Assembly (NCBI GenBank): GCA_943331295.2
Contig: CALQLA020000005.1
Coordinates: 62,001 to 126,000 of the forward strand
Source: Bordetella parapertussis
Lineage (GTDB): Bacteria > Pseudomonadota > Gammaproteobacteria > Burkholderiales > Casimicrobiaceae
Reading direction: 5' to 3'
DNA length: 64,000 nt
The notes under the pieces are model-generated. The model searched no databases. It was not told the origin of the DNA and worked only from the letters and a program-made list of their open reading frames with translations. This document shows, one piece after another, positions 35,949-50,518 of this stretch. A program made the position numbers and the translations under genes. The stretch's first letter is position 1. Each line of letters begins with the position of its first letter.

Positions 35949-36555
35949 GGCCCCCTACATGCCGTCGCCCGCCGCGGGCCGCACCGACTTCGCGACGATC
36001 GCCGCCTGGATCGCCCCGGACGCGCGCGTGCTGGACCTGGGCTGTGGCGACGGCAGCCTGATGGCGTACCTGCGCCGCGAGCGCGGCGCCACCGGCTACG
36101 GCATCGAGATCGACGACGCCGGCGTGCTGGCGTGCATCCGCGGCGGCATCAACGTGCTGCAGAGCGACCTCGAGTCGGGGCTCGCGGGCTTCGACGACGC
36201 GTCGTTCGACTGCGTGATCCTGTCGCAGACGCTGCAGGCGATGCGCCACACCGAGGCCATCGTCAACGAGATGCTGCGCGTCGGCCGCGAGGCGATCGTC
36301 ACGTTCCCCAACTTCGGGCACTGGACGCACCGGCTGCAGATCCTGCGCGGGCGGATGCCGGTGTCGTCGTCGCTGCCCTACGAGTGGTACGACACGCCCA
36401 ACATCCACCTGTGCACCGTCGCCGACTTCGACGCCTTCCTCGCGATCCGCCGCTGCGCCGTCGAGGACCGCGTCGTGCTCGCCGGCGGCCGGCGCGTCTC
36501 GGTGCTGCCGAACCTGCTGGGCGAGCTCGCGATCTACCGGTTCCGGCGCGTCTAG
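35941..36555 (+). CDS. metW: Methionine biosynthesis protein MetW
   Basis: The 204-residue Rossmann protein of the MetW family has [33 protein letters not shown] and the conserved [19 protein letters not shown]. It is a SAM-methyltransferase-like partner needed for activity of MetX in this type of methionine pathway. It overlaps metX (ATGG...TGA, 8 bases), and both are likely on one mRNA with the downstream permease gene 7 bases further on. Confidence 0.95.
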   Translation: MAEAPYMPSPAAGRTDFATIAAWIAPDARVLDLGCGDGSLMAYLRRERGATGYGIEIDDAGVLACIRGGINVLQSDLESGLAGFDDASFDCVILSQTLQAMRHTEAIVNEMLRVGREAIVTFPNFGHWTHRLQILRGRMPVSSSLPYEWYDTPNIHLCTVADFDAFLAIRRCAVEDRVVLAGGRRVSVLPNLLGELAIYRFRRV

Positions 36556-36562
36556 CACCGCG

Positions 36563-37906
36563 ATGATCGCCGCTCCGGGCACTCCAGCCGACCCCGCCGC
36601 GCCGGCTGCCGCGGTCGCCAGCGTTCCTGCCGCGCCCGGCGATGCCGCCGCGCCGCGGCAGGAAGGCTGGCGCGAGGCGCTCTTCAACCGGCGGATGCTG
36701 ATCTGCGTCTTCACCGGCTTCGCGTCGGGGCTGCCGCTCTACATCCTCATCAACCTGCTGCCGGCGTGGCTGCGCTCCGAGGGCGTCAACCTGACGACGA
36801 TCGGACTCTTCGCGCTGATCCAGCTGCCCTACACGTGGAAGTGGCTGTGGGCGCCGCTGCTCGACCGCTTCGCGTTCCCGGCGCTGGGCCGGCGCCGCGG
36901 CTGGATGCTGCTGACGCAGGTGCTGCTGCTCTGCGCGATTCCCGCGTTCGGCTACCTGTCGCCGCGAGAGGACGTGTGGACGATCGCGTACCTCGCGGCG
37001 GTGGTCGCGTTCTTCAGCGCGAGCCAGGACATCGTGCTCGACGCGTACCGGCGCGAGCTGCTGCCGACCGTCGAGCTCGGCCTCGGCAACGCGATCCACG
37101 TCAACGCCTACCGGATCTCGAGCCTCGTTCCCGGCGCGCTCGCGCTGATCCTGGCCGACCACCTGCCGTGGAAGAGTGTCTACCTGATCACCGCGCTCTT
37201 CATGCTGCCGGGAATCGCGCTGACGCTGTGCATCGACGAACCGCGGCTCGCGCGCCCGGGCCCGCGGACGCTGGCCGAGGCGGTGGTGCTGCCGTTCCGC
37301 GAGTTCATCCAGCGCTCCGGGTGGCGCGAGGCGGTGCTGGTGCTCGCATTCATCTTCCTCTACAAGCTGGGCGACAGCATGGCGACCGCGCTCGCCACGC
37401 CGTTCTACCTCGACATGGGCTTCACCAAGTCCGACATCGGGCTGATCGCCAAGAACGCCGGGCTGTGGCCGGCGGTCATCGGCGGCATGCTGGGCGGGCT
37501 GTGGATGCTGAAGATCGGAATCAACCGCGGGCTGTGGCTGTTCGGCGTGGTCCAGGTCGTGTCGATCCTCGGGTTCGCGTGGCTCGCCTACGAGCACCGG
37601 CCCGACCGCGCGCTGCTGGCGCTGGTGATCGGCTTCGAGGCGCTGGGCGTCGGGCTCGGCACCGCCGCGTTCACGGCGTTCATCGCGCGGGCGACCGACC
37701 CGCGCTACACGGCGACGCAGTTCGCGCTGTTCACGAGCCTCGCCGCGGTGCCGCGCACGATCGTCAATGCGTCGACCGGGTGGATCGTCGACCACACCGG
37801 GTACTTCCACTTCTTCCTGCTGTGCACGGTGCTGGCGCTGCCCGGGATGCTGCTGCTGCTGCGCGTGGCGCCGTGGAACGAGGCACCGCCGCGCGCCGAG
37901 CGGTAG
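36563..37906 (+). CDS. AmpG-like MFS permease
   Basis: This 447-residue, roughly 12-TM MFS protein has AmpG-type segments: FTGFASGLPLYILINLLPAW, the LIQLPYTWKWLWAPLLDRF loop, FFSASQDIVLDAYRREL and the late ATQFALFTSLAAVPRT. AmpG imports anhydromuropeptides for cell-wall recycling. It begins 7 bases after metW, so co-transcription with methionine genes is likely even though the functions differ. The first about 35 residues are a Pro/Ala-rich cytoplasmic tail. A repeat element follows. Confidence 0.85.
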   Translation: MIAAPGTPADPAAPAAAVASVPAAPGDAAAPRQEGWREALFNRRMLICVFTGFASGLPLYILINLLPAWLRSEGVNLTTIGLFALIQLPYTWKWLWAPLLDRFAFPALGRRRGWMLLTQVLLLCAIPAFGYLSPREDVWTIAYLAAVVAFFSASQDIVLDAYRRELLPTVELGLGNAIHVNAYRISSLVPGALALILADHLPWKSVYLITALFMLPGIALTLCIDEPRLARPGPRTLAEAVVLPFREFIQRSGWREAVLVLAFIFLYKLGDSMATALATPFYLDMGFTKSDIGLIAKNAGLWPAVIGGMLGGLWMLKIGINRGLWLFGVVQVVSILGFAWLAYEHRPDRALLALVIGFEALGVGLGTAAFTAFIARATDPRYTATQFALFTSLAAVPRTIVNASTGWIVDHTGYFHFFLLCTVLALPGMLLLLRVAPWNEAPPRAER

Positions 37907-37916
37907 CCGGAATGTC

Positions 37917-38003
37917 GTAGGCCGGGTTGAGCGCCAGCGAAACCCGGGGTAATCCATCCCGTTGCCACGTCCACCCGGGTTTCGCCTCGCTCAACCCGGC
38001 TAC
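37917..38003 (-). repeat. 88-bp imperfect palindrome, family A, copy 3
   Basis: The arms GTAGGCCGGGTTGAGCG and CTCGCTCAACCCGGCTAC surround a spacer (TAATCCATCCCGTTGCCACG). That spacer aligns with the copy 2 spacer, so this copy has the minus orientation. It is located in the convergent gap between the ampG-like and ABC-F genes. Confidence 0.85.
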
Positions 38004-38056
38004 GCGTGCCCGGTCACGGCCTGCTGGTTGACCCGGCGCCGGTACGCGGTGCGCTG

Positions 38057-40003
<1,947 letters not shown>

Positions 40004-40012
40004 CGGTGGCGG

Positions 40013-40798
40013 TCAGCCGGCGCCACGCAGATCGTAGTCGTAATCGATGATCAGCGGCGCGTGGTCGGAGAAGCGGCGGTTGACGTAGATCTTCGCCGCG
40101 GTCGCCTTCGCCGCGATGCCGGGTGTCGCGATCTGGTAGTCGATGCGCCAGCCGACGTTCTTCGCCCACGCCTCGCCGCGGTTGGACCACCACGTGTACT
40201 GGTCGGGCCGCGGGTCGACGCGGCGGAACACGTCGACGAACCCGAGTTCGTCGAAGAGGTGCGTGAGCCACGCGCGCTCCTCGGGCAGGAACCCGGAGTT
40301 CTTCTGGTTGCTGCGCCAGTTCCTGAGGTCGATCGGCTGGTGCGCGATGTTCCAGTCGCCGCACAGGATCACCTCGCGCCCGGCGTTGCGCAGCGCGGCG
40401 AGATGCGGCAGGAACGCCTCGAGGAAGCGGAACTTGGACGCCTGCCGGTGCGGCCCGGACGAGCCCGACGGCAGGTAGAGGCTGATCACCGCGAGGCCGT
40501 CGAAGTTCGCCTCGACGTAGCGTCCCTCGGCGTCGAACTCGGGGGTGCCGAAGCCGGTGACGATCGACGCCGGCTGCTTCGCGTAGACGGCGACGCCCGC
40601 ATACCCTTTCTTCTGCGCGGGCGCGAACGCCGCGTGCGACTTGCGGGGCGCCGCCAGCGACTTCGGGATGTCGTCGTGGCCGGCCTTGATTTCCTGCAGG
40701 CAGACGACGTCCCACGGCTCGATCCGCGCGAGCCAGCGCGCGAATCCCTTCCGCTCGGCGGAGCGGATACCGTTGACATTGAGGGTGATGACGCGCAT
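40013..40798 (-). CDS. xth: Exodeoxyribonuclease III
   Basis: The 261-residue EEP-fold nuclease has NVNGIRSAERKGF, the metal Glu in VVCLQEIKAG, CGDWNIAHQPIDLRNW and the catalytic His in NRRFSDHAPLIIDY. It repairs abasic sites and degrades DNA 3' to 5'. The gene is divergent from pyrE, as in many proteobacteria. The downstream YheS-like gene is only 9 bases away. Confidence 0.93.
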   Translation of the reverse strand: MRVITLNVNGIRSAERKGFARWLARIEPWDVVCLQEIKAGHDDIPKSLAAPRKSHAAFAPAQKKGYAGVAVYAKQPASIVTGFGTPEFDAEGRYVEANFDGLAVISLYLPSGSSGPHRQASKFRFLEAFLPHLAALRNAGREVILCGDWNIAHQPIDLRNWRSNQKNSGFLPEERAWLTHLFDELGFVDVFRRVDPRPDQYTWWSNRGEAWAKNVGWRIDYQIATPGIAAKATAAKIYVNRRFSDHAPLIIDYDYDLRGAG

Positions 40799-40914
40799 CG
40801 GGGGGCTCCGGCCCGGTGCGACGCGCGCCGGGGGCGTGAAAAGCCGGCGAGTTTACACGACTGGGGCGGGCAGGCCGGCCCCGCCGTTGCGTGCCGGTCG
40901 CCATGCCATCGGCG

Positions 40915-40920
40915 TATACT
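40915..40920 (+). promoter_or_regulatory. TATACT -10 element before pyrE
   Basis: TATACT lies 27 bases before the pyrE ATG. No good -35 hexamer is seen at 16-19 bases spacing, so an activator or an extended element may contribute. Confidence 0.4.
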
Positions 40921-40947
40921 GCCGCAAAGCCAACCGCTTTCGCACCG

Positions 40948-41589
40948 ATGACCGATTTCCGCCAGGAGTTCCTCGCTTTCGCCCTCGCGCGCGACGTGCT
41001 GCGCTTCGGCGATTTCGTCACCAAGGCCGGCCGCCGCACGCCGTATTTCTTCAACGCGGGGCTGTTCAGCGATGGCGAGAGCCTGCGCGACCTCGGCCGC
41101 TTCTACGCCGAGGCCTGGCTTGCCTCCGGCGTCGATTGCGACCAGCTCTACGGCCCCGCGTACAAGGGCATCACGCTCGCCGCGGCGATGGCGATCGCGC
41201 TGGCGGACCGGGGCCACAACCTGCCCTATAGCTATAACCGCAAGGAAGCGAAGGACCACGGCGAAGGCGGCGTCGTCGTCGGCGCCCCGCTCGCCGGCCG
41301 GGTGATGATCGTCGACGACGTGATCACCGCCGGCACCTCGGTGCGCGAATCGGTCGAGCTGATCCGCGCGCACGGGGCGCAACCGGCCGGTGTGATGATC
41401 GCGCTCGACCGGATGGAGCGCGGCCAGGGCGTGCAGTCCGCCGTGCAGGAAGTGCGCGCCAACTACGGCATTCCGGTCGTCGCGATCGCGACGCTCGACG
41501 ACGTGATGCGCTTCATCGCCGGGCAACCGGCGCTGGAGGCGTGGCGACCCGCCGTGGCCGCCTACCGCGAGCAGTACGGCGCCCGCTAG
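40948..41589 (+). CDS. pyrE: Orotate phosphoribosyltransferase
   Basis: The 213-residue enzyme converts orotate and PRPP to OMP in pyrimidine synthesis. The PRPP-binding loop VMIVDDVITAGTS, the FGDFVTKAGRRTPYFFN N-terminal segment and YSYNRKEAKDHGEGG (flexible catalytic loop) are all present. ATG 40948 fits the family start. It is divergent from xth and followed 48 bases later by a DUF4124 gene. Confidence 0.95.
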   Translation: MTDFRQEFLAFALARDVLRFGDFVTKAGRRTPYFFNAGLFSDGESLRDLGRFYAEAWLASGVDCDQLYGPAYKGITLAAAMAIALADRGHNLPYSYNRKEAKDHGEGGVVVGAPLAGRVMIVDDVITAGTSVRESVELIRAHGAQPAGVMIALDRMERGQGVQSAVQEVRANYGIPVVAIATLDDVMRFIAGQPALEAWRPAVAAYREQYGAR

Positions 41590-41637
41590 CGCGCCCGGAC
41601 CGGCCGGCGACGGCAAATTTCGACGTTGGAGGCGGAC

Positions 41638-42372
41638 TTGGGAACTCCCCTGCGCACAGAGGCTTCGGCGCCGTCGCGCGCGGCGCGCGGCCGGTGGACG
41701 GGCCCGCTGGCGGCGCGGTGCCTCGCGGCCGCCTGCGCGCTGGTCCCGCTTGCGGCGCCCGCCGCGATGTACAAGTGGGTCGACGACAAGGGCGTCGTGC
41801 ACTACAGCGACCAGATCCCGCCCGACGCCGTGAGCAAGGGCAACGCGCAGCTCAATTCGCAGGGCGTGACGGTGAAGAAGTACGACCCCGCCGCCAATGC
41901 CGAGCAGCAGAAGGCCCGCGCCGACGAGGCCGCCCGGCAGAGCGCGGCGGCGCGCGAGACGGAGGCGAACTCGCGGCGCGATCGCGCGGTGCTGGACTCG
42001 TACACCAGCGAGACCGACATCGACCTCGCGAAATCGCGGGCGGTGCGCACGATCCAGCTGGCGCTCGATTCGGCCAAGGGCTACAGCGCGCAGCTGACCA
42101 AGCGCAAGGCGGCGCTGCTGGAGCGCAAGGCGACCTTTGGCGGCAAGCCGGTGCCGGCCGACATCGAGCGCGAGCTGGTCGCCGGCGACGCCGAGCTCGC
42201 GCGGCAGGCGGACCTGATCGCGCTGAAGGAAAAGCAGCTCGTGGAAGTCACGGCCAGGTACGACGCCGACAAGGAGCGCTGGCGCATGCTGAAGGGCGAG
42301 CAGGCCAAGGCGGCAGCGAACGCACCGCCGCCGCCGCCGCCGCCGCCCTCGAAGCCCCCCGTGAAGAAGTAG
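41638..42372 (+). CDS. DUF4124 domain-containing exported protein
   Basis: The start is best placed at TTG 41638, with GGAGG six bases upstream. The 244-residue product has a basic N-terminus and hydrophobic signal (CLAAACALVPLAAPAA), then the DUF4124 module MYKWVDDKGVVHYSDQIPP. A long charged coiled-coil region and a poly-Pro tail ending PPPPPPSKPPVKK follow. DUF4124 proteins are periplasmic and of unknown function. It lies between pyrE and ettA on the same strand. Confidence 0.8.
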   Translation: MGTPLRTEASAPSRAARGRWTGPLAARCLAAACALVPLAAPAAMYKWVDDKGVVHYSDQIPPDAVSKGNAQLNSQGVTVKKYDPAANAEQQKARADEAARQSAAARETEANSRRDRAVLDSYTSETDIDLAKSRAVRTIQLALDSAKGYSAQLTKRKAALLERKATFGGKPVPADIERELVAGDAELARQADLIALKEKQLVEVTARYDADKERWRMLKGEQAKAAANAPPPPPPPPSKPPVKK

Positions 42373-42453
42373 CCGCGGGCCGGAAGCCGCCGCGGGCCCC
42401 CGCGCCTGCGATAATCGCGGTCTTCCAACTCCAAACCTTTTGGCGGTCCGGCA

Positions 42454-44118
42454 ATGGCTCAGTACGTCTACACGATGAACCGGGTGGGAAAGATCGTCCC
42501 GCCCAAGCGCGTGATCCTGAAGGACATCTCGCTGTCCTTCTTCCCCGGTGCCAAGATCGGCGTGCTGGGCGTCAACGGCTCGGGCAAGTCGAGCCTGCTG
42601 CGCATCATGGCCGGCGAGGATCGCGAGTTCGAAGGCGAGGCGGTGCCGATGCCGAACATGCGGATCGGCTTCCTGCCGCAGGAGCCGCACCTCGATCCGG
42701 ACCACACGGTGCGCGAGACCGTCGAGCAGGGCCTGGGCGACATCCTGGCGGCGAAGGCGAAGCTCGAGGAAATCTACGCGGCGTACGCGGAGCCCGACGC
42801 CGATTTCGACCTGCTGGCCGCGGAGCAGGCGAAGTACGAGGCGGTCGTCGCGTCGGCGGGCGCCGGCACCGACGTGCAGATGGAGATCGCCGCCGACGCG
42901 CTGCGACTGCCGCCATGGGACGCGACGATCGCCAACCTCTCCGGCGGCGAGAAGCGCCGCGTCGCGCTGTGCCGGCTGCTGCTGTCGAAGCCCGACATGC
43001 TGCTGCTGGACGAGCCGACGAACCACCTCGACGCCGAGAGCGTCGACTGGCTGGAGCAGTTCCTGCAGAAGTTTCCGGGCACCGTGATCGCCGTCACCCA
43101 CGACCGCTACTTCCTCGACAACGCGGCCGAGTGGATCCTCGAGCTCGACCGCGGGCACGGCATCCCGTGGAAGGGCAACTACAGTTCGTGGCTGGAGCAG
43201 AAGGAGGCGCGGCTCGGGATCGAGGCCAAGCAGGAAGGCGCGCGGATCAAGGCGATGCAGAAGGAGCTCGAGTGGGTCCGCCAGAATCCGAAGGGGCGCC
43301 AAGCGAAGAGCAAGGCCCGCATCGCGCGCTTCGAGGAACTGTCGTCGCACGAGCACCAGAAGCGCAACGAGACGCAGGAAATCTTCATCCCGGTCGCCGA
43401 GCGACTGGGCGACCAGGTGCTCGAGTTCCACGGCGTCAGCAAGGGCTACGGCGACCGCCTGCTGATCGACGACCTGACGTTCAGCGTGCCGCCGGGCGCG
43501 ATCGTCGGCATCATCGGGCCGAACGGCGCCGGCAAGTCGACGCTGTTCCGGATGGTCCTGGGCCGCGAGCAGCCGGACCGCGGCACCATCGTGCGCGGAG
43601 CGACGGCGCAGCTCGCCGTCGTCGACCAGTCGCGCGAATCGCTGCCCGACGACAAGACCGTGTGGGAGGCGATCTCCGGCGGCCGCGACATCCTGACCGT
43701 CGGCCGCTTCGAGATGCCGTCGCGGGCGTACCTCGGCCGCTTCAACTTCAAGGGCGCCGACCAGCAGAAGATGGTGGGCCAGCTCTCCGGCGGCGAGCGC
43801 GGCCGCCTGCACCTCGCGCAGACGCTGCTGGCCGGCGGCAACGTGCTGCTGCTCGACGAGCCGTCGAACGACCTCGATGTCGAGACGCTGCGCGCGCTGG
43901 AGGATGCGCTGCTCGAGTTCGCCGGCAGCGTGCTGGTGATCTCGCACGACCGCTGGTTCCTCGACCGGATCGCCACGCACATCCTCGCGTTCGAGGGCGA
44001 TTCGCGCGTGGTGTTCTTCGAGGGCAACTACCAGGAATTCGAGGCCGACAAGAAGAAGCGCCTGGGCGAGGAAGGCGCGCGGCCGCACAGGATCCGGTAC
44101 AAGCCGCTCCTGGCCTGA
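42454..44118 (+). CDS. ettA: Energy-dependent translational throttle protein EttA (ABC-F)
   Basis: The 554-residue ABC-F protein begins YVYTMNRVGKIVPPKR, characteristic of EttA. It has two ABC domains (GVNGSGKSS/LDEPTNHLD and GPNGAGKST/LDEPSNDLD) and an EttA-type arm and linker (RQNPKGRQAKSKARI and EIFIPVAERLGDQVLE). EttA binds the ribosomal E site and gates the first peptide bond according to ATP level. The second Walker B reads DEPSND, as usual in EttA. It appears to stand alone, convergent with gatB. Confidence 0.96.
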   Translation: MAQYVYTMNRVGKIVPPKRVILKDISLSFFPGAKIGVLGVNGSGKSSLLRIMAGEDREFEGEAVPMPNMRIGFLPQEPHLDPDHTVRETVEQGLGDILAAKAKLEEIYAAYAEPDADFDLLAAEQAKYEAVVASAGAGTDVQMEIAADALRLPPWDATIANLSGGEKRRVALCRLLLSKPDMLLLDEPTNHLDAESVDWLEQFLQKFPGTVIAVTHDRYFLDNAAEWILELDRGHGIPWKGNYSSWLEQKEARLGIEAKQEGARIKAMQKELEWVRQNPKGRQAKSKARIARFEELSSHEHQKRNETQEIFIPVAERLGDQVLEFHGVSKGYGDRLLIDDLTFSVPPGAIVGIIGPNGAGKSTLFRMVLGREQPDRGTIVRGATAQLAVVDQSRESLPDDKTVWEAISGGRDILTVGRFEMPSRAYLGRFNFKGADQQKMVGQLSGGERGRLHLAQTLLAGGNVLLLDEPSNDLDVETLRALEDALLEFAGSVLVISHDRWFLDRIATHILAFEGDSRVVFFEGNYQEFEADKKKRLGEEGARPHRIRYKPLLA

Positions 44119-44162
44119 CGCGTCGGCTGGCGGGGTTGCGGCAACGGGCGCGCCGCGCCCGG

Positions 44163-45728
<1,566 letters not shown>

Positions 45729-45766
45729 GTGAACCTCGCTTCGCGCCGCATCGCTGTCCGTCCCCG

Positions 45767-47245
45767 TCAGGCGCTGTGCGGCGGGCGCCGCTGGTGCCAG
45801 TCGGTCACCTGCTGGTACCGGTGCGCGACATTGACGAGGGCGGCCTCCGAGAAATAGTCGCCCTGGAGTTGCAGGCCGACGGGCAGCCCGCCGCCGTCGA
45901 AGCCGCAGGGGATCGACAGCGCCGGGGCGCCGGTCAGGTTGGCGGCGACCGTGAAGATGTCGTTGAGGTACATCTGCACCGGATCGTCCGCCTGAGCCCC
46001 CAGCGGGAACGCCGTCGTCGGCGCGGTGGGCCCCGCGATCACGTCGCAGTCGCGGTAGGCGCGGGCGAAGTCCTCCGCGATCAGCCGGCGCACCTGCTGC
46101 GCCTTCAGGTAGTACGCGTCGTAGTAGCCGTGCGACAGCACGTAGGTGCCGACCAGGATGCGCCGCTTCACCTCGGCGCCGAAGCCCTCGGTGCGCGTCT
46201 TCCGGTACATGTCGGCGAGGTCGGTGTAGCCGGCCGCGCGGTGGCCGTAGCGCACGCCGTCGAACCGCGACAGGTTCGACGAGGCCTCGGCCGGCGCGAT
46301 CACGTAATACACGGGCACCGCCAGCTTCACGTTGGGCAGCGCGATCGGCACCGTCGTGGCGCCCAGGCGGCGCAATGCGTCGAGCGCCGCCTCGACGGCC
46401 GACATCACTTCCGCGCTGCTGCCGGGGCCGAAGAACTCGACCGGCAGCCCGATGCGCAGGCCCGCGAGCGGCGGCGTGCCCGCCGGCGGATGCGCGCGCA
46501 GCAGCCGGGTGTAGTCCTCCGCCGGGCGGTCGAGCGAGGTCGCGTCGCGCGGGTCGTGCCCGGCCATCGCGTTGAGCAGCAGCGCGCAGTCCTCGGCGGT
46601 CTGCGCGAACGCCCCGGCCTGGTCGAGGCTCGACGCGTACGCCACCAGCCCGTAGCGCGAGCAGATGCCGTACGTCGGCTTCAAGCCGCTGATGCCGGTC
46701 ATCGCCGCCGGCTGCCGGATCGAGCCGCCGGTGTCGGTGCCGGTCGCGGCGGGGACGAGGCGCGCGGCGACGGCGGCCGCCGACCCGCCCGAGCTTCCGC
46801 CCGGCACGCGGGTCAGGTCCCACGGGTTCGCCGTCGGGCCGAAGTGCGAGCTCTCCGTCGACGACCCCATCGCGAACTCGTCCATGTTCGTCTTGCCGAC
46901 GAGCACGGTGCCGGCGGCCTTCAGCGCCGCGACGACGTGGGCGTCGTAGGGCGCGACGAAGTTCGCGAGCATCCGCGAGCCGCAGGTTGTCTTCTGCCCC
47001 GCGGTCATCAGCACGTCCTTGTGCGCGATCGGGATGCCGGTGAGCGGTCCCGCGTGCCCGGCGGCGCGGGTGGCGTCGGCGGCGCGCGCGGCGGCCAGCG
47101 CGGGCTCGGCGTCGACCGTCACGAAGGCATTGAGCGCCGGGTCGATGCGGTCGATCCGCGCCAGCAGTCCCTGCGTCAGCTCGACGCTGGACAGGCGCTT
47201 GGCGGCGAGCTCGCGCCCGAGTTCGGCAATGGACAGGGTCAGCAT
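45767..47245 (-). CDS. gatA: Asp-tRNA(Asn)/Glu-tRNA(Gln) amidotransferase subunit A
   Basis: The 492-residue amidase has the catalytic triad visible: Lys in [10 protein letters not shown], cis-Ser in [14 protein letters not shown] and the nucleophile region in [15 protein letters not shown]. It releases ammonia from glutamine for transfer to the tRNA-bound acid. ATG 47245 matches the family N-terminus. It lies 38 bases before gatB and about 100 bases after gatC. Confidence 0.96.
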   Translation of the reverse strand: MLTLSIAELGRELAAKRLSSVELTQGLLARIDRIDPALNAFVTVDAEPALAAARAADATRAAGHAGPLTGIPIAHKDVLMTAGQKTTCGSRMLANFVAPYDAHVVAALKAAGTVLVGKTNMDEFAMGSSTESSHFGPTANPWDLTRVPGGSSGGSAAAVAARLVPAATGTDTGGSIRQPAAMTGISGLKPTYGICSRYGLVAYASSLDQAGAFAQTAEDCALLLNAMAGHDPRDATSLDRPAEDYTRLLRAHPPAGTPPLAGLRIGLPVEFFGPGSSAEVMSAVEAALDALRRLGATTVPIALPNVKLAVPVYYVIAPAEASSNLSRFDGVRYGHRAAGYTDLADMYRKTRTEGFGAEVKRRILVGTYVLSHGYYDAYYLKAQQVRRLIAEDFARAYRDCDVIAGPTAPTTAFPLGAQADDPVQMYLNDIFTVAANLTGAPALSIPCGFDGGGLPVGLQLQGDYFSEAALVNVAHRYQQVTDWHQRRPPHSA

Positions 47246-47346
47246 GGGCTTGTGGCGTCGGGAAGGTGGGGTCGGAAGGGGTACGGGCAGGAACCGGGGC
47301 GCGGTCGGCGGCGGCCGGGCGGCGCCGACCGCGCCGGCGCGCGCGC

Positions 47347-47634
47347 CTACTCGATGACCTTCGGCACGAGGTAGAGTCCGTCCTCGACCGCCGGCGCCAC
47401 GCTCTGGTAGAGCGCCCGGCAGTCGGTCTCGGTGACGCGATCCTCGCGGAGCTGCAAGGCCACGTCCTGCGCATGCGCCATCGGCACGACGCCGGTGGTG
47501 TCCACGGCATTGAGTTCGTCGATCAGCCCGAAGATCGCTTCGAGCTTGCCGCGGACGGCTTCGGCGCCGGCGGCGTCGATGTCGAGGCGGGCGAGATGGG
47601 CGATGCGGTGGACGTCGGCGATGGAGATCGTCAT
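47347..47634 (-). CDS. gatC: Asp-tRNA(Asn)/Glu-tRNA(Gln) amidotransferase subunit C
   Basis: The 95-residue GatC starts with [17 protein letters not shown] and has the [17 protein letters not shown] and [10 protein letters not shown] segments that wrap around GatA. It is the first gene of the gatCAB operon and is divergent from mreB, a gene order common in betaproteobacteria. Confidence 0.95.
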   Translation of the reverse strand: MTISIADVHRIAHLARLDIDAAGAEAVRGKLEAIFGLIDELNAVDTTGVVPMAHAQDVALQLREDRVTETDCRALYQSVAPAVEDGLYLVPKVIE

Positions 47635-47820
47635 GGCGTTTGGAGGTGCGGGCGGCAGTAAAGAGGAACCCACCGGAACCCGGAGGAACCGCGGGTGCGA
47701 CGCGCCGGCCCGCCTGCCCGGGGCGCGGGCGCCGGCCTCGGATTCGCCCGGGGACCGCTCCGGCGTCGGCCCGCTGTGGCCGGCCGCAGCGGTTTTCCGG
47801 AGCAGCCCGGAACGATTCAA

Positions 47821-48990
<1,170 letters not shown>

Positions 48991-49027
48991 CGGCAGGCCC
49001 GCGCCCCGCGCTGCCTGCGACCGCGAC

Positions 49028-49948
49028 ATGCGCCACGTTCCGGGCGATTCCCCCGACTTCTTCCGCCGCGGGCCGTCGCCGTTCGCGCGGCTCGCCTTCT
49101 TCGGCGTGATCTCGCTGATGCTCCTGTTCGCCGACACGCGCTTCCGCTACCTCGAGAGCGTACGCCAGGCCGTGGCGATCGTGCTCTACCCGGTGCAGCG
49201 CGCGATCCAGCTGCCTGGCGAGGCGCTGGCCTTCGTCGGCACCTACTTCAGCTCGCAGCGCGAGGTCGCCGACGACAATGCGGCGCTGAAGCGCCGGCTG
49301 GTCGAGCAGGGCACCGCCGTCCACGGCTATCCGCTGATCCTGCGGGAAAACGCCGAGCTGAAGACGCTGCTCGAGCTCCGCCGGCGCTACGACGGCGCCG
49401 CGATCGCGGTCGAGGTCCTCTATACCGGCCGCGACCCGTTCGCGCAGAAGCTCTTCGTCGACAAGGGCGCCGCCGCCGGCATCCTTCCCGGCGAGGCCGT
49501 GATCGACGCGCTGGGTGTCGTCGGCCAGGTGACGCGCGTGTTCCCGTTCATGGCCGAGGTCACGCTGGTGAGCGACAAGGACCACGCGGTGCCGGTCAAG
49601 GTGGTGAGGAGCGGCGTGCGCTCGGTGCTGTTCGGCTCCGGCGCCGGCCGCCTGCCCGAGCTGCGCTTCAGCGCGCCCAACGCCGACATCGAGGTCGGCG
49701 ACACGCTGGTCACCTCGGGCATCGACGGTACCTACCCGCCGGGGCTCGCGGTGGCGCAGGTGGCCACGCTAGAGCGCGACACCGGGCAGATGTTCGCGCG
49801 GGTCACGGCGCGGCCGCTGGCCGGCGTCGACCGCAGCGTGCACCTGCTCGTGCTGCAGCCGGCGGCGGCGCTTCTGCCGCGCCCGAACGAGCCCACCGAG
49901 GCCGACACGGTCAAGCGCGGGCGGGGCAAGGGGAGGCGCGGCGGATGA
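49028..49948 (+). CDS. mreC: Rod-shape-determining protein MreC
   Basis: The 306-residue protein has a single N-terminal TM helix (LAFFGVISLMLLFAD), a coiled coil (VADDNAALKRRLVEQ) and the MreC beta-domains (AAAGILPGEAVIDALGVVGQ and GDTLVTSGIDGTYPPGLAVA). The C-terminal tail is Arg/Lys/Gly-rich. It links MreB to PBP2 in the periplasm. It overlaps mreD by four bases. Confidence 0.95.
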   Translation: MRHVPGDSPDFFRRGPSPFARLAFFGVISLMLLFADTRFRYLESVRQAVAIVLYPVQRAIQLPGEALAFVGTYFSSQREVADDNAALKRRLVEQGTAVHGYPLILRENAELKTLLELRRRYDGAAIAVEVLYTGRDPFAQKLFVDKGAAAGILPGEAVIDALGVVGQVTRVFPFMAEVTLVSDKDHAVPVKVVRSGVRSVLFGSGAGRLPELRFSAPNADIEVGDTLVTSGIDGTYPPGLAVAQVATLERDTGQMFARVTARPLAGVDRSVHLLVLQPAAALLPRPNEPTEADTVKRGRGKGRRGG

Positions 49949-50484
49949 TGGGGCTGCCCCGAGGCCCGCTGTACCCCGCGCAGCCGGAGGAGATCCTGCG
50001 CGCGCCGGCGCCGTGGTTCATCCTGTTCACGCTGTTCCTGGGGCTCTTCGGCAACCTGCTGCCGTTCGCCGGCTTCGCGCAGGCGCTGAAGCCCGACTTC
50101 CTCGCGCTGGTGCTGCTGTACTGGTGCATCCAGGCGCCGCGCTACGTCGGCGTCGGGACGGCGTGGTTCCTCGGGCTGCTGATGGACGTCGGCGACTCGA
50201 CGCTGTTCGGCCAGCATGCGCTCGCCTACGCCGTGCTCGCCTACGGCGCCGAGTACTTCCGCCGGCGCGTGCTGCGGTTCCCGCTGTGGCAGCAGGCGGC
50301 GCAGGTCGCGCTGCTGCTCGGCCTGTGCGCGGCCATCGTGCTCATGATCCGCGTCGTCGGCGGCGCGCCGCTGCCGCGCTGGACCTACATCGCGCCGCCG
50401 CTCGCCGGCGCGCTCCTGTGGCCCCTCGTCTCGGTGCTGCTGCAATGGCCGCAGCGGCCGCTGACGTCGTCGTCCGACCTGTGA
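49945..50484 (+). CDS. mreD: Rod-shape-determining protein MreD
   Basis: The 179-residue inner-membrane protein has about five TM helices (starting APWFILFTLFLGLFGNLLPF). MreD-typical segments are PDFLALVLLYWCIQAPRYVG and GLLMDVGDSTLFGQHALAYA. It belongs to the elongation complex with MreC, PBP2 and RodA. It overlaps mreC by ATGA. Confidence 0.93.
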   Translation: MMGLPRGPLYPAQPEEILRAPAPWFILFTLFLGLFGNLLPFAGFAQALKPDFLALVLLYWCIQAPRYVGVGTAWFLGLLMDVGDSTLFGQHALAYAVLAYGAEYFRRRVLRFPLWQQAAQVALLLGLCAAIVLMIRVVGGAPLPRWTYIAPPLAGALLWPLVSVLLQWPQRPLTSSSDL

Positions 50485-50518
50485 TGGGCGCCGCGGCGGC
50501 AGCGACAACGAGGTGCCG